A stretch of DNA of 64,000 bases, taken from the NCBI RefSeq assembly GCF_013034685.1, contig NZ_WQGO01000005.1:248001-312000 (forward strand), read 5' to 3'. Below the pieces are notes generated by a model. The model saw only the letters and a list, made by a program, of their open reading frames with translations. It had not been told where the DNA came from and ran no database searches. Positions 9,407 through 18,902 of the stretch are shown here, in pieces. The translations under genes and the position numbers were made by a program. This DNA is from Ruegeria lacuscaerulensis (GTDB lineage Bacteria > Pseudomonadota > Alphaproteobacteria > Rhodobacterales > Rhodobacteraceae). Each line of letters opens with the position of its first letter. The stretch's first letter is position 1.

Positions 9407-10657
9407 ATGCGTAACTTACTGAAAACAAAATCTCTGATTGTGGCAGGGCTGTTGTGCACCACCAGCCTGGCGCAGGCGGAAGAGGTTGAGGTTCTGCACT
9501 GGTGGACGTCCGGCGGTGAAGCCGCCGCACTGAATGTTCTGAAAGACGACCTGTCCGGGCAGGGTATCGGCTGGACCGACATGCCTGTCGCCGGTGGCGG
9601 TGGTGAGCAGGCGATGACCGTTCTGCGTGCCCGTGTCACAGCCGGGAATGCCCCGACTGCCGTTCAGGCACTGGGTTTCGACATTCTGGACTGGGCCGAT
9701 CAGGGCGCATTGGCGGACCTGAACGAAGTTGCAGCCAAAGAAGGTTGGGACGATGTGGTGCCAGACGCATTGAAGGCTTTTGCCAAGCATGACGGCAAGT
9801 GGGTTTCGGCTCCGGTCAATGTGCATTCGACCAACTGGGTGTGGGCAAACAAGGCGGTCCTGGATGCAAACGGTATCGCCCAGCCCACCAACTGGGACGA
9901 GTTCGTCGCGGCTGTCGAAGCGCTGAAAGCCGCCGGGATCACCCCGATCGCCCATGGCGGTCAGGCCTGGCAAGACGCAACCGTGTTTGACGCAATCGCG
10001 ATGTCAACCTTGGGGGCGGACGGTTACAAGGCGGCGTTCATTGATTTGGACGAAGAAACGCTGGGCAGTGATGCTATGAAAGAAGCGTTCGATCGCATGT
10101 CCTTCATCGCCGCCAATGTGGACGAGAACTTCTCGGGCCGCGACTGGAACCTTGCCACCGCGATGGTGATCAATGGCGAGGCCGGTTTCCAGATGATGGG
10201 TGACTGGGCCAAGGGTGAATTTCTGAACGCGGGCAAAGTTCCGGGTCAGGACTTCCTGTGCTTCCGCTTCCCCGGCACGCAGGACCAGGTCACCTTCAAC
10301 GCCGACCAGTTCATGATGTTCGACCAAGGCGGTTCGGTTTCAGCCGAGCAGGCAGCGTTGGCCAGCGCCATTCTGTCGCCAAGCTTCCAGATAGCATTCA
10401 ACAAGGTGAAGGGTTCCGTTCCGGCCCGGACCGACGTGGATGGCAGCGACCTGGACGCTTGTGGTCAGCAAGGCATGAAGGATCTGGCCGCCGCTGCATC
10501 GTCTGGCAACCTGTTCGGTTCTATGGCGCACGGACACGCGGCACCGGCTTCAGTGAAAAACGCGGTCTATGACGTCGTGACGGCGCATTTCAACGGCGAG
10601 TATGACAGTGAAACAGCTGTGACCGAACTTGTCGACGCGGTTTCCATCGCCAAATAA
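9407..10657 (+). CDS. gtsA: Glucose/mannose-type ABC transporter substrate-binding protein
   Basis: Periplasmic binding protein of the extracellular family 1 class, 416 residues. A signal peptide ([20 protein letters not shown], cleavage after AQA) leads into [15 protein letters not shown]. The HWWTSGGE start, the [13 protein letters not shown] stretch and the [14 protein letters not shown] segment closely match Pseudomonas GtsA as I recall it, hence a glucose/mannose assignment. The start is fixed by GGGAGGA at 9394-9400. It is first gene of the operon with two permeases and an ATPase. A strong hairpin follows its stop at 10676-10703. The exact sugar remains inferred. Confidence 0.85.
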   Translation: MRNLLKTKSLIVAGLLCTTSLAQAEEVEVLHWWTSGGEAAALNVLKDDLSGQGIGWTDMPVAGGGGEQAMTVLRARVTAGNAPTAVQALGFDILDWADQGALADLNEVAAKEGWDDVVPDALKAFAKHDGKWVSAPVNVHSTNWVWANKAVLDANGIAQPTNWDEFVAAVEALKAAGITPIAHGGQAWQDATVFDAIAMSTLGADGYKAAFIDLDEETLGSDAMKEAFDRMSFIAANVDENFSGRDWNLATAMVINGEAGFQMMGDWAKGEFLNAGKVPGQDFLCFRFPGTQDQVTFNADQFMMFDQGGSVSAEQAALASAILSPSFQIAFNKVKGSVPARTDVDGSDLDACGQQGMKDLAAAASSGNLFGSMAHGHAAPASVKNAVYDVVTAHFNGEYDSETAVTELVDAVSIAK

Positions 10658-10675
10658 TCCCGACTTGAACCTTCT

Positions 10676-10703
10676 GACGGGGCGGCTGCCTGGCCGCCCT
10701 GTC
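10676..10703 (+). terminator. Intercistronic hairpin after the binding-protein gene
   Basis: An 11-bp stem (GACGGGGCGGC pairing with GCCGCCCTGTC, one G-U) with a 6-base loop. No T-tract follows. It lies between the binding protein and the first permease. In binding-protein operons such hairpins usually protect the 5' mRNA segment or partly attenuate, giving excess binding protein over permease. Confidence 0.6.
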
Positions 10704-10759
10704 TTGAAAGGGGCGGGATAAGCCCCAAAACACCAACTCTGGAACGAGGAGGGCGCGCC

Positions 10760-11653
10760 ATGGCTGTTTCAGCCGACGCGGATTTCAAGACACGCCTTCA
10801 GAACTGGATTCCCAAACTGGTCCTGTCGCCTTCACTGGCGATGGTTCTGGTCTTTGTCTACGGGTTCATCCTGTTCTCGGTCTACCTGTCCTTCACCGAC
10901 AGTCGTATTCTGCCCAGCTTCGGCTGGGTCGGCTGGGAGAATTACGACAAGCTCTGGCGATTGAGCCATTGGGAAACCTCGCTCATCAATATGGGGATTT
11001 TCGCGGGGCTTTATATCGTGATCTGCACCTGCATCGGCTTGGGATTGGCGATCTTCCTCGATCAGAAAATTCGCGGTGAAGGCCTGCTGCGTCCAATTTA
11101 CCTGTATCCGATGGCGCTCAGCTTCATCGTGACCGGAACGGCGTGGAAATGGTTCCTCGATCCCGGCATCGGGCTGGAAAACGTGATGCATACTTGGGGT
11201 TGGACCAGTTTTGAGTTCGATTGGATCAAGAACCGCGACTTTGCGATTTACACCGTCGTGTTGGCGGCGGTCTGGCAGACCTCGGGCTTTGTCATGGCGA
11301 TGTTTCTGGCTGGTCTGCGGGGTATCGACAATGAAATCCTGCGCGCGGCGCAAATGGACGGGGCGTCGAACTGGAACCTCTATCGTCGGATCATCATCCC
11401 GCAGCTGAGGCCCGCTTTCCTGTCGGCTTTCGTGATCCTCAGCCACCTCGCGATCAAGACTTTTGACCTTGTAATCGCGTTGACCGGCGGCGGTCCGGGC
11501 CGCGCGACCGAGCTGCCCGCAACCTTCATGTATTCCTACACGTTCACGCGGAATCAGATGGGGATTGGCGCAGCCTCGGCCACGATCATGCTGATGACCA
11601 TCGCTGCGATCATGATCCCTTATCTCTACGCTGAATTGCGGGAGAAACGCTGA
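10760..11653 (+). CDS. gtsB: Sugar ABC transporter permease 1 (GtsB-like)
   Basis: Inner-membrane permease of 297 residues with about six hydrophobic segments, the first at LVLSPSLAMVLVFVYGFIL. The cytoplasmic EAA loop that docks the ATPase is visible (EILRAAQMDGASNWNLYRRI). A strong AGGAGG site precedes the ATG. It overlaps the second permease gene by one base (TGATG), indicating coupled translation. It pairs with the permease at 11653 to form the membrane channel of the transporter whose binding protein is at 9407. Confidence 0.88.
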   Translation: MAVSADADFKTRLQNWIPKLVLSPSLAMVLVFVYGFILFSVYLSFTDSRILPSFGWVGWENYDKLWRLSHWETSLINMGIFAGLYIVICTCIGLGLAIFLDQKIRGEGLLRPIYLYPMALSFIVTGTAWKWFLDPGIGLENVMHTWGWTSFEFDWIKNRDFAIYTVVLAAVWQTSGFVMAMFLAGLRGIDNEILRAAQMDGASNWNLYRRIIIPQLRPAFLSAFVILSHLAIKTFDLVIALTGGGPGRATELPATFMYSYTFTRNQMGIGAASATIMLMTIAAIMIPYLYAELREKR

Positions 11654-12534
11654 TGTCTCAGACTTCGCAAGACACCGCAATCCGCACGGGCCGCGTCACG
11701 CGCACGCTGATCTATCTGGTTTTGCTGCTGTTTGCACTGTTTTACCTCTTGCCGCTTTACGTGATGCTGGTGAATTCGGTCAAACCCTTGGAGGAAATCA
11801 CTGGCGGCGGCATGATGAACCTGCCAGAGGTCTTCACGCTCGAGCCGTGGCTGCAAGCCTGGTCCTCGGCCCAGATCGGGGTCGAACCGACGGGCTTGCG
11901 CCCGTATTTCTGGAATTCGATCAAGATGGTTGTGCCCGCCGTTATCGTCTCGACCATTTTGGGCGCGCTAAATGGATACGTACTGACCAAGTGGCGCTTC
12001 AAGTATGACACCATCCTGTTCGGGCTGATGCTGTTTGCCTGTTTCATCCCATTCCAGATCGTTCTGATCCCGATGGCGCGGATGCTGGGCCTGATGGGCC
12101 TAGCGGGCACCACATGGGGTCTGGCACTGGTGCATGTGGTTTACGGCATTGGCTTCACCACGCTTTACTTCCGAAACTACTATGCCGTTTTCCCTACCGA
12201 ACTGATCCGGGCGGCACAGATCGACGGGGCGGGGTTCTTCCAGATATTCTGGCGCATCCTGCTGCCCAGTTCAGGCCCTATCGCGGTGGTGTCGATCATC
12301 TGGCAGTTCACCAATATCTGGAATGACTTCCTGTTTGGCGCGTCATTTGCCGATGCCAACAGCCAGCCAATGACGGTCGCGCTCAACAATCTTGTGCAGT
12401 CGTCGACGGGGGTAAAGGAATACAACGTACATTTTGCAGGCGCCATTCTGGCCGCGCTGCCAACGCTGCTCGTTTATATCGTGGCCGGTCGTTACTTCGT
12501 CCGCGGCCTGATGGCGGGTTCAGTGAAAGGATAA
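11653..12534 (+). CDS. gtsC: Sugar ABC transporter permease 2 (GtsC-like)
   Basis: 293 residues, MalG-type permease. It begins with a short cytoplasmic tail, then a first membrane helix (TLIYLVLLLFALFYLLPLYV). The EAA loop reads ELIRAAQIDGAGFFQIFWRI. GGGAGA lies upstream of the ATG inside the preceding gene. It is followed after 6 bases by the ATPase gene, so the operon is tight. It is the second half of the membrane channel. Confidence 0.88.
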   Translation: MSQTSQDTAIRTGRVTRTLIYLVLLLFALFYLLPLYVMLVNSVKPLEEITGGGMMNLPEVFTLEPWLQAWSSAQIGVEPTGLRPYFWNSIKMVVPAVIVSTILGALNGYVLTKWRFKYDTILFGLMLFACFIPFQIVLIPMARMLGLMGLAGTTWGLALVHVVYGIGFTTLYFRNYYAVFPTELIRAAQIDGAGFFQIFWRILLPSSGPIAVVSIIWQFTNIWNDFLFGASFADANSQPMTVALNNLVQSSTGVKEYNVHFAGAILAALPTLLVYIVAGRYFVRGLMAGSVKG

Positions 12535-12540
12535 CGGACC

Positions 12541-13653
12541 ATGGGTTTTCTTGATATCGACAACGCAACCAAGTCCTACGGTGCGGTCGAGGTGTTGCAC
12601 AAGGTGGACATCTCGGTGCAGGAGGGCGAGTTTCTGGTGCTCGTCGGGCCCTCGGGCTGCGGCAAGTCCACCCTTCTGAACATGATCGCGGGGCTGGAAG
12701 AGATCACCAGCGGTGAGATCCGCATCAAGGATCAGGTGATGAACGGGGTTCATCCCTCAAACCGCAACATCGCCATGGTGTTCCAGAGCTACGCATTGTA
12801 CCCCAACATGACCGTGGGGCAGAACATCACCTTCGGACTTGAAATGCACGGCGTGCCGAAACCCGAACGTGAAAAGGCCATGGCCGAGGTTGCCAAGCTG
12901 TTGCAGATTGAGCAGTTACTGGATCGTAAGCCGGGCCAATTGTCGGGCGGTCAGCGTCAGCGCGTGGCCATGGGGCGGGCTTTGGTGCGCAACCCTGATG
13001 TGTTCCTGTTCGACGAGCCTCTGTCCAATCTGGACGCCAAGCTGCGCGTCGACATGCGGACCGAGATCAAGAAACTGCACCAGAACCTTGGCACGACCAT
13101 TGTCTACGTGACCCATGACCAGATCGAGGCGATGACCCTGTCCAGCCGGATTGCCGTCATGAACGGTGGCTACGTGCAACAACTGGGCACTCCCCAAGAG
13201 ATCTATGACACCCCCGCCAATATCTTCGTCGCCACCTTCATGGGGTCGCCTGCGATGAATGTGGTGCCTGCCAAGGTGGTGATGGTGGATGGGTGCCCCC
13301 ATGCCGAGGTTGCCTTGCATGACGGCGCGATGGCGCAACTGCCGTTCAGCCAGGACAACCTATCCCATTGGGACGGGCGCGACATCCTGCTTGGTATCCG
13401 ACCCGAGACGATCACGGATGTTGACGGGGCAGATCGGAAATCGTCGAATATCGCGCAGATGACCAATCGGATCGTCGTGACAGAACCGGCGGGGTCCGAC
13501 ACATTTGTGTCCATGACGCTGGGTGGTCGGGATGTGATTGCACGCATGCGGTCGGATGCCGAGGTTTCGCCTGCGCAGGACTTCACCTTTGCGGTCAACA
13601 TGGAAAAAGCGGTGGCCTTCGATCCTGAAACCGAAAATCGCATTCAGGGATAA
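12541..13653 (+). CDS. gtsD: Sugar ABC transporter ATP-binding protein (MalK/UgpC family)
   Basis: 370 residues. It has Walker [11 protein letters not shown]-loop VFQSYALYPNMTV, signature [15 protein letters not shown], Walker [16 protein letters not shown] and H-loop VYVTHDQ. A C-terminal regulatory TOBE-type domain covers about residues 240-370. An AAGGA site lies just before the ATG. It energises the two permeases encoded upstream. ATPases of this family are often shared among several sugar transporters. A second one lies at 56044 in this window. Confidence 0.9.
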   Translation: MGFLDIDNATKSYGAVEVLHKVDISVQEGEFLVLVGPSGCGKSTLLNMIAGLEEITSGEIRIKDQVMNGVHPSNRNIAMVFQSYALYPNMTVGQNITFGLEMHGVPKPEREKAMAEVAKLLQIEQLLDRKPGQLSGGQRQRVAMGRALVRNPDVFLFDEPLSNLDAKLRVDMRTEIKKLHQNLGTTIVYVTHDQIEAMTLSSRIAVMNGGYVQQLGTPQEIYDTPANIFVATFMGSPAMNVVPAKVVMVDGCPHAEVALHDGAMAQLPFSQDNLSHWDGRDILLGIRPETITDVDGADRKSSNIAQMTNRIVVTEPAGSDTFVSMTLGGRDVIARMRSDAEVSPAQDFTFAVNMEKAVAFDPETENRIQG

Positions 13654-13679
13654 TCCACTGTGATGAAGGTCCTAAACGC

Positions 13680-15269
13680 ATGACAACCGGCTACGACTTT
13701 ATCGTCGTAGGCGGGGGGTCTGCCGGGTCCGTCATCGCCGCACGCCTTTCGGAAAACCCCGATCTGAGGGTCCTGCTGCTTGAGGCCGGAGGCGGCGACC
13801 GTCATCCCTTGTTCCACCTGCCCGCAGGCTTCGCCAAGATGACCAAAGGCATTGGGTCATGGGGGTGGAGCACCGTGCCGCAGCAACACATGCAGGGCAA
13901 GGTGTTCACCTATACACAGGCCAAGGTGATCGGTGGAGGCTCGGCCATCAATGCCCAAATCTACACCCGCGGAGCGGCACAGGACTATGATGACTGGCGT
14001 CAGATGGGCTGCGAGGGTTGGGGTTACGCGGACGTTCTGCCTTATTTCAAGAAATCCGAAGACAATGACACATATGGGGGAGAGTTCCACGGCCAAGGCG
14101 GCCCGTTGGGGGTTTCCATGCCCGCAGCCCCTCTGCCGATCTGCGATGCGTTTATCGAGGCCGCCGGTCAGTTGGGCATACCAAAGACAACAGATGTGAA
14201 TGGGGCCAAGCAGGACGGGGCGGGGTATTATCAACTGACCCAGCGCAGTGCGCGTCGGTCCTCTGCCGCGATGGCCTTTCTTGCGCCCATACAGTCGCGG
14301 CCCAACCTGACCATTCAGACACACGCGCAGGTGCGCCGGATCACGGTTGAAAACGGTCGGGCAACGGGCGTCGAATTGCTGGACGGCCGCAAAATCGTCG
14401 CTGAGGCTGAGGTGATCCTGTCCTCGGGGGCCATCGGCTCGCCCCGGTTGTTGCAACTTTCGGGTATTGGTCCGGCGGAGGCGCTGAGAGCTTTGGGAAT
14501 TGATGTCGTCTATGACCAGCCCGATGTCGGGGCGAATTTGCAGGATCATCTGGACCTCTATGCGATATGCGAGGTTACGGGCCCGCATACCTATGACCGT
14601 TATGCCAAGCCGCATCTGTCAGTGCTGGCGGCATTGCAATACCTGCTCACGCGCAAGGGCCCGGTTGCCTCAAGCCTGTTTGAGACGGGTGGGTTCTGGT
14701 ATGCAGATGAAAACGCCCGCTCACCCGATATCCAGATGCATCTGGGCCTTGGCACCGGGATCGAAGCCGGTGTCGCGGCAATGCCAAATGGCGGTGTGAC
14801 GCTGAACGCCTGTCATTTGCGGCCACGGTCACGGGGATCGGTTCGGTTGCGCAGTGATAATCCCGCCGACATACCTCTGATCGATCCGAATTACCTGTCA
14901 GATCCTTATGATCGTGAGATGTCCGTTCGCGGGCTGAAATTGGTGCAGCAAATTCTGGCACAGGAGGCGCTGAAACCCTACATTCTGGCCGAACGCCTTC
15001 CGGGGCCGGATGTGCGCACGGACGAAGACTATTTCAATTTCATCTGCGAACATTCCAAAACCTCACACCATTGCGCCGGCACTTGCCGGATGGGCGGCGA
15101 TACCGGAGCTGTTCTGAACCCGCGTTTGCGCTTCAATGGGATCGAGGGGCTGCGGGTCGCAGATGCGTCGATCATGCCAACTGTCAACTCATCAAACACA
15201 AACGCGCCGTCGATCATGATCGGCGAAAAGGCTGCAGATATGATCAAACAGGACCACAACGTCTTCTAA
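13680..15269 (+). CDS. GMC-family FAD oxidoreductase (choline/alcohol dehydrogenase-like)
   Basis: 529 residues, the usual GMC length. The N-terminal dinucleotide motif VVGGGSAGSVIAARLSE and the GMC signature region (AKVIGGGSAINAQIYTRGA) are intact. Near the C-terminus are the catalytic His region (SHHCAGTCRMGG) and the partner Asn region (TVNSSNTNAPS). There is no signal peptide, so a cytoplasmic, quinone- or oxygen-linked alcohol oxidation is likely. It starts 26 bases after the ATPase stop, with GAAGG upstream, and is probably the last gene of the gts-like operon. It may oxidise the imported compound. BetA-type choline dehydrogenase is an alternative, but no betaine genes are nearby. Confidence 0.85.
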   Translation: MTTGYDFIVVGGGSAGSVIAARLSENPDLRVLLLEAGGGDRHPLFHLPAGFAKMTKGIGSWGWSTVPQQHMQGKVFTYTQAKVIGGGSAINAQIYTRGAAQDYDDWRQMGCEGWGYADVLPYFKKSEDNDTYGGEFHGQGGPLGVSMPAAPLPICDAFIEAAGQLGIPKTTDVNGAKQDGAGYYQLTQRSARRSSAAMAFLAPIQSRPNLTIQTHAQVRRITVENGRATGVELLDGRKIVAEAEVILSSGAIGSPRLLQLSGIGPAEALRALGIDVVYDQPDVGANLQDHLDLYAICEVTGPHTYDRYAKPHLSVLAALQYLLTRKGPVASSLFETGGFWYADENARSPDIQMHLGLGTGIEAGVAAMPNGGVTLNACHLRPRSRGSVRLRSDNPADIPLIDPNYLSDPYDREMSVRGLKLVQQILAQEALKPYILAERLPGPDVRTDEDYFNFICEHSKTSHHCAGTCRMGGDTGAVLNPRLRFNGIEGLRVADASIMPTVNSSNTNAPSIMIGEKAADMIKQDHNVF

Positions 15270-15554
15270 AAAATGGCCATGCTGACGGGTCTGGATTTCT
15301 CGTGGTCCAGGGCCCATGGTCGATGGGTCTGAAAGGGCGCGCTACAAGAAACCGTTGTCGATTGCGATACATTGACGATACAAGGTTGTTATCGCCATCA
15401 ATCCGTTGGAATTTTGAATGATAAACCCGCATGTGAGTGACGGAATCGCTGAGTATTTTTTGGCCCGTTCTCGCATCGCGAAGGCGTTTCTTTTGCCAGA
15501 TAAAATCTGCTGCGCGCGGCCGCCCGGCGGAAAGCCCGAATTGGAGGTTGCCCA

Positions 15555-16484
15555 GTGTTAGCGTTTGGATCCCGAAAGGCGCTCGCTATCGGCGAAGCGA
15601 TGATCGAAATGGCGGATGTAGGCAACGAAACCTATCGCCGGGGCTTTGCCGGCGATACGTTCAACACCGCTTGGCACATGGCACAACTACTTGGGGATGC
15701 GGCCGAGGTCGGGTTTGTTACCAAAGTTGGCATGGATTCCGTTTCAGATGCTTTTGTCGAGCAGTCGCAGCAGGACGGGCTGGATGTCTCGGGTATTGGT
15801 CGATCAGAGGCTCGTACGATGGGTCTTTACATGATTGAGCTTGATGGGGTTGAGCGCAGTTTCCAGTATTGGCGGGATACGTCAGCGGCGAGGTTGTTGG
15901 CTGACGATCTGGAATGGCTGGAACAGGTCGTGACCGGTGCAGGGTTGATCCATCTGTCGGGTATTACACTGGCCATTTTGTCTGAGCCCGCCCGTGAAAC
16001 TCTGTTTGAAGCTTTAACCAAGGCGCGGGCGCAGGGAGCGATCGTGTCATTCGACCCTAACGTGCGCCCGCGACTATGGAGGTCTGCTGAAGAAACGCGG
16101 GCTGTTCTGGCCAGGATCAATACGCTCACCGATATCGCGCTCCCCAGCTTTGACGATGAAAGCGCCCTGTGGGGCGACGAGTCGCCGGTTCAGACAGTTG
16201 AACGTTTGCGTCGCGCTGGCGTCGTTGAAATTGCCGTCAAAAATGGCGCGGCGGCTCTGACGGCGTTTTGCGACGATCATCTGAGCGAAGTTCCGACCCA
16301 ATACGTGGATGGTGTTCGCGACACATCGGGTGCCGGAGACGCATTCAACGCTGGATATCTTTCCGCTCGGTTCAAAGGCTGTGATCAGGAAAAGGCAGTT
16401 CATTGGGGGCAGAGGACGGCGGGCGAAGTTATCCGACATTTCGGCGCGCGCATTCCCAAGGACAGAATGAAGGAAATAGACTGA
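15555..16484 (+). CDS. kdgK: 2-keto-3-deoxygluconate kinase (PfkB family)
   Basis: 309 residues. It phosphorylates KDG to KDPG, the entry to the lower Entner-Doudoroff pathway. It shows the PfkB N-terminal pattern (GEAMIEM, then RGFAGDTFNTAWHMA), the FDPNVRPRLW motif, and the C-terminal signature DTSGAGDAFNAGYL with its catalytic Asp. The start is a GTG at 15555, set by TTGGAGG seven bases upstream. About 285 bases separate it from the GMC gene, so it may have its own promoter. The neighbouring glucose-type transporter fits sugar-acid catabolism. Another sugar kinase specificity is possible. Confidence 0.85.
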   Translation: MLAFGSRKALAIGEAMIEMADVGNETYRRGFAGDTFNTAWHMAQLLGDAAEVGFVTKVGMDSVSDAFVEQSQQDGLDVSGIGRSEARTMGLYMIELDGVERSFQYWRDTSAARLLADDLEWLEQVVTGAGLIHLSGITLAILSEPARETLFEALTKARAQGAIVSFDPNVRPRLWRSAEETRAVLARINTLTDIALPSFDDESALWGDESPVQTVERLRRAGVVEIAVKNGAAALTAFCDDHLSEVPTQYVDGVRDTSGAGDAFNAGYLSARFKGCDQEKAVHWGQRTAGEVIRHFGARIPKDRMKEID

Positions 16485-16577
16485 TCATACAGTCTTGAGG
16501 CAGAACCTGTTCCCAAGACGGTTCTTTGGCATAGATGGCAGATTGAACGATCGAAGATTAAATTTGAAGGGCAGAGT

Positions 16578-17555
16578 ATGAAAACCCGAATTACCGAGCT
16601 GTTCGACATCCAACACCCCATCATGCAGGGGGGAATGCACTACGTGGGTTTTGCAGAACTGGCGGCTGCGGTCTCAAACGCGGGCGGGTTGGGGACGATC
16701 ACTGCACTGACACAGAAGACACCCAAAGATTTGGCCAATGAGATCGCGCGTTGCAAGGACATGACCGACAAGCCTATCGCGGTCAATGTCACCTTTCTGC
16801 CAACGGTAAACGCGCCCGACTACCCGGCCATCATCAAAACAATCATCGATGGCGGGGTGCAGATTGTCGAAACGGCCGGACGCAATCCTGTGCAGGTGAT
16901 GCCCTACCTCAAAGAGGCCGGGATCAAGGTCATCCACAAATGCACGTCGGTTCGCCATTCGCTGAAAGCGCAAGAGATCGGCTGCGATGCGGTGTCAGTC
17001 GACGGGTTTGAATGCGGCGGTCATCCGGGCGAGGATGATATCCCGAACATGATCCTGTTGCCGCGCGCAGCGGATGAACTGGAGATCCCCTTTGTCGCAT
17101 CGGGCGGGCAGGCGGATGGGCGCAGTCTTGTGGCTTCGCTTTCGATGGGGGCGGACGGGATCAATCTGGGTACGCGGTTCATCGCCACGAAAGAAGCTCC
17201 GGTGCATCAGAACGTCAAGGATGCCATCGTCGCGGCCTCGGAACTGGACACACGCCTTGTCATGCGCCCCTTGCGCAACACTGAGCGCGTTCTGACCAAC
17301 ACAGCCGTCGAACGTGTTTTGGAAACGGAGCGTGCCAAGGGTACGGAGCTACAATTCGAGGACATCATGAATGAAGTGGCAGGTGTCTATCCGCGCGTCA
17401 TGCAAGATGGTGAGATGGATGCAGGCGCGTGGTCCTGCGGGATGGTTGCGGGGTTAATCCATGACATCCCTACCTGTCAGGAATTGATTGATCGGATCAT
17501 GTCGGATGCCAACGAGATCATCACAGATCGTTTGGCCGCTTTTAGCCGGGATTGA
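16578..17555 (+). CDS. Nitronate monooxygenase family flavoprotein
   Basis: 325 residues, TIM-barrel FMN enzyme of the NMO/2-nitropropane dioxygenase family. Visible are the N-terminal IQHPIMQGGMHYVG, the region VSVDGFECGGHPGEDD with the family His, and the phosphate-binding stretch VASGGQADGRSLVASLSMGADGI. The ATG follows GAAGGGCAG. It lies upstream of, and in the same direction as, the thiolase/CoA ligase genes. NMO-like genes are often found with acyl-CoA catabolic clusters, where the true substrate is unclear. Confidence 0.85.
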   Translation: MKTRITELFDIQHPIMQGGMHYVGFAELAAAVSNAGGLGTITALTQKTPKDLANEIARCKDMTDKPIAVNVTFLPTVNAPDYPAIIKTIIDGGVQIVETAGRNPVQVMPYLKEAGIKVIHKCTSVRHSLKAQEIGCDAVSVDGFECGGHPGEDDIPNMILLPRAADELEIPFVASGGQADGRSLVASLSMGADGINLGTRFIATKEAPVHQNVKDAIVAASELDTRLVMRPLRNTERVLTNTAVERVLETERAKGTELQFEDIMNEVAGVYPRVMQDGEMDAGAWSCGMVAGLIHDIPTCQELIDRIMSDANEIITDRLAAFSRD

Positions 17556-17628
17556 TCCGGGCGGAGTGCCATTCTTGCTACAAAGCGAGGGTGTCGCCAA
17601 ACACTAAAGCAAAAGGAGAACCTACCAG

Positions 17629-18807
17629 ATGAAACAAGCCGTTCTGGTTTCAACCGCCCGCACGGGTTTGGCCAAGTCCTTCCGGGGTGGGTTCAACAAC
17701 ACGTTTGGGGCCTCTTTGATGGGGCATTCGATCCAACATGCGGTTGACCGCGCCGGCGTAGATCCTGCCTTGATCGAAGATGCCTTCATCGGGTGCGGGT
17801 TTCCCGAAGGCACGACCGGCGCAAATATCGCCCGCCAGTCGGTGCTGCGCGCAGGGTTGCCCGTGACCGTGGGCGCGACGACCATCAACCGGTTCTGTTC
17901 CTCGGGCTTGCAGGCGATTGCCATGGCAGCGCATGCAGTGGTGCAGGACGGGGTGCCTGCCGCGATTGCGGGTGGGGTGGAATCCATCACGCTAAGGGAT
18001 CAGACACCGGGGCCTTTTGACCGCGACCCGTGGCTGTTGGAACATAAGCCCGACGTTTATCTAACCATGATCGAAACCGCTGATATCGTGGCCGCGCGCT
18101 ATGGTGTCACCCGCGAAGCGCAGGACGAACTGGCGTTGGAAAGCCAGAGACGCACCGCCGCGGCCCAAGCCGCCGGTAAGTTCGACGATGAGATCGTGCC
18201 GATGCAGGCGGTGCAACGGGTCAAAGACAAAGAAACTGGCGAAATCTCAGAAAAAGCCGTGACCATTGACCGGGACGATTGCAACCGGCCGAATACGACG
18301 CTCGAAGGTCTGGCCGGGTTAGAGCCGGTGCGCGGTGCGGACCAATTCGTAACGGCAGGGAATGCCTCGCAACTGTCCGATGGGTCGTCGGCCTGTGTGG
18401 TGGTAGACTCGGATTTCGCGGCGCGGGAAGGGCTGGAGCCGTTGGGTGCGTTCATGGGCTTTGCCGTTGCCGGGTGCGAGCCAGATGAGATGGGCATTGG
18501 CCCGGTTTTCGCGGTGCCGCGTCTGCTGAAACGCCATGGATTAACGGTGGATGACATCGACCTGTGGGAGTTGAACGAGGCTTTCGCCTCGCAAGCGCTG
18601 TATTGCCGTCAAACGCTGGGGATTGATCCTGAGATTTGTAATGTGAATGGCGGCTCGATCTCGATCGGGCATCCGTTTGGGATGACCGGCGCGCGGATGG
18701 CCGGCCACCTGCTGATCGAGGGCCGACGCCGCGGGGCGAAATATGCCGTGGCAACCATGTGTATCGGTGGCGGAATGGGCGCGGCGGGCCTTTTTGAGGT
18801 ATTCTGA
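17629..18807 (+). CDS. Thiolase (acetyl-CoA acyltransferase)
   Basis: 392 residues. It catalyses CoA-dependent cleavage of a 3-oxoacyl-CoA, or the reverse. The nucleophilic Cys is in [11 protein letters not shown], the His in [10 protein letters not shown], and the second Cys in [12 protein letters not shown], so the catalytic triad is intact. AAAGGAG lies upstream of the ATG. It is the first of two thiolases in the cluster; the other is at 20401. Two enzymes may act on different chain lengths or intermediates. Confidence 0.92.
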   Translation: MKQAVLVSTARTGLAKSFRGGFNNTFGASLMGHSIQHAVDRAGVDPALIEDAFIGCGFPEGTTGANIARQSVLRAGLPVTVGATTINRFCSSGLQAIAMAAHAVVQDGVPAAIAGGVESITLRDQTPGPFDRDPWLLEHKPDVYLTMIETADIVAARYGVTREAQDELALESQRRTAAAQAAGKFDDEIVPMQAVQRVKDKETGEISEKAVTIDRDDCNRPNTTLEGLAGLEPVRGADQFVTAGNASQLSDGSSACVVVDSDFAAREGLEPLGAFMGFAVAGCEPDEMGIGPVFAVPRLLKRHGLTVDDIDLWELNEAFASQALYCRQTLGIDPEICNVNGGSISIGHPFGMTGARMAGHLLIEGRRRGAKYAVATMCIGGGMGAAGLFEVF

Positions 18808-18902
18808 CGAGTTTGTGTTCTGCATTGCGGAACAGAGTGCCGAATATTGACGCCTTTCTGACGGATTGCTAGAACAGTCGCACCGCATCTGAGGAGAATG
18901 CG

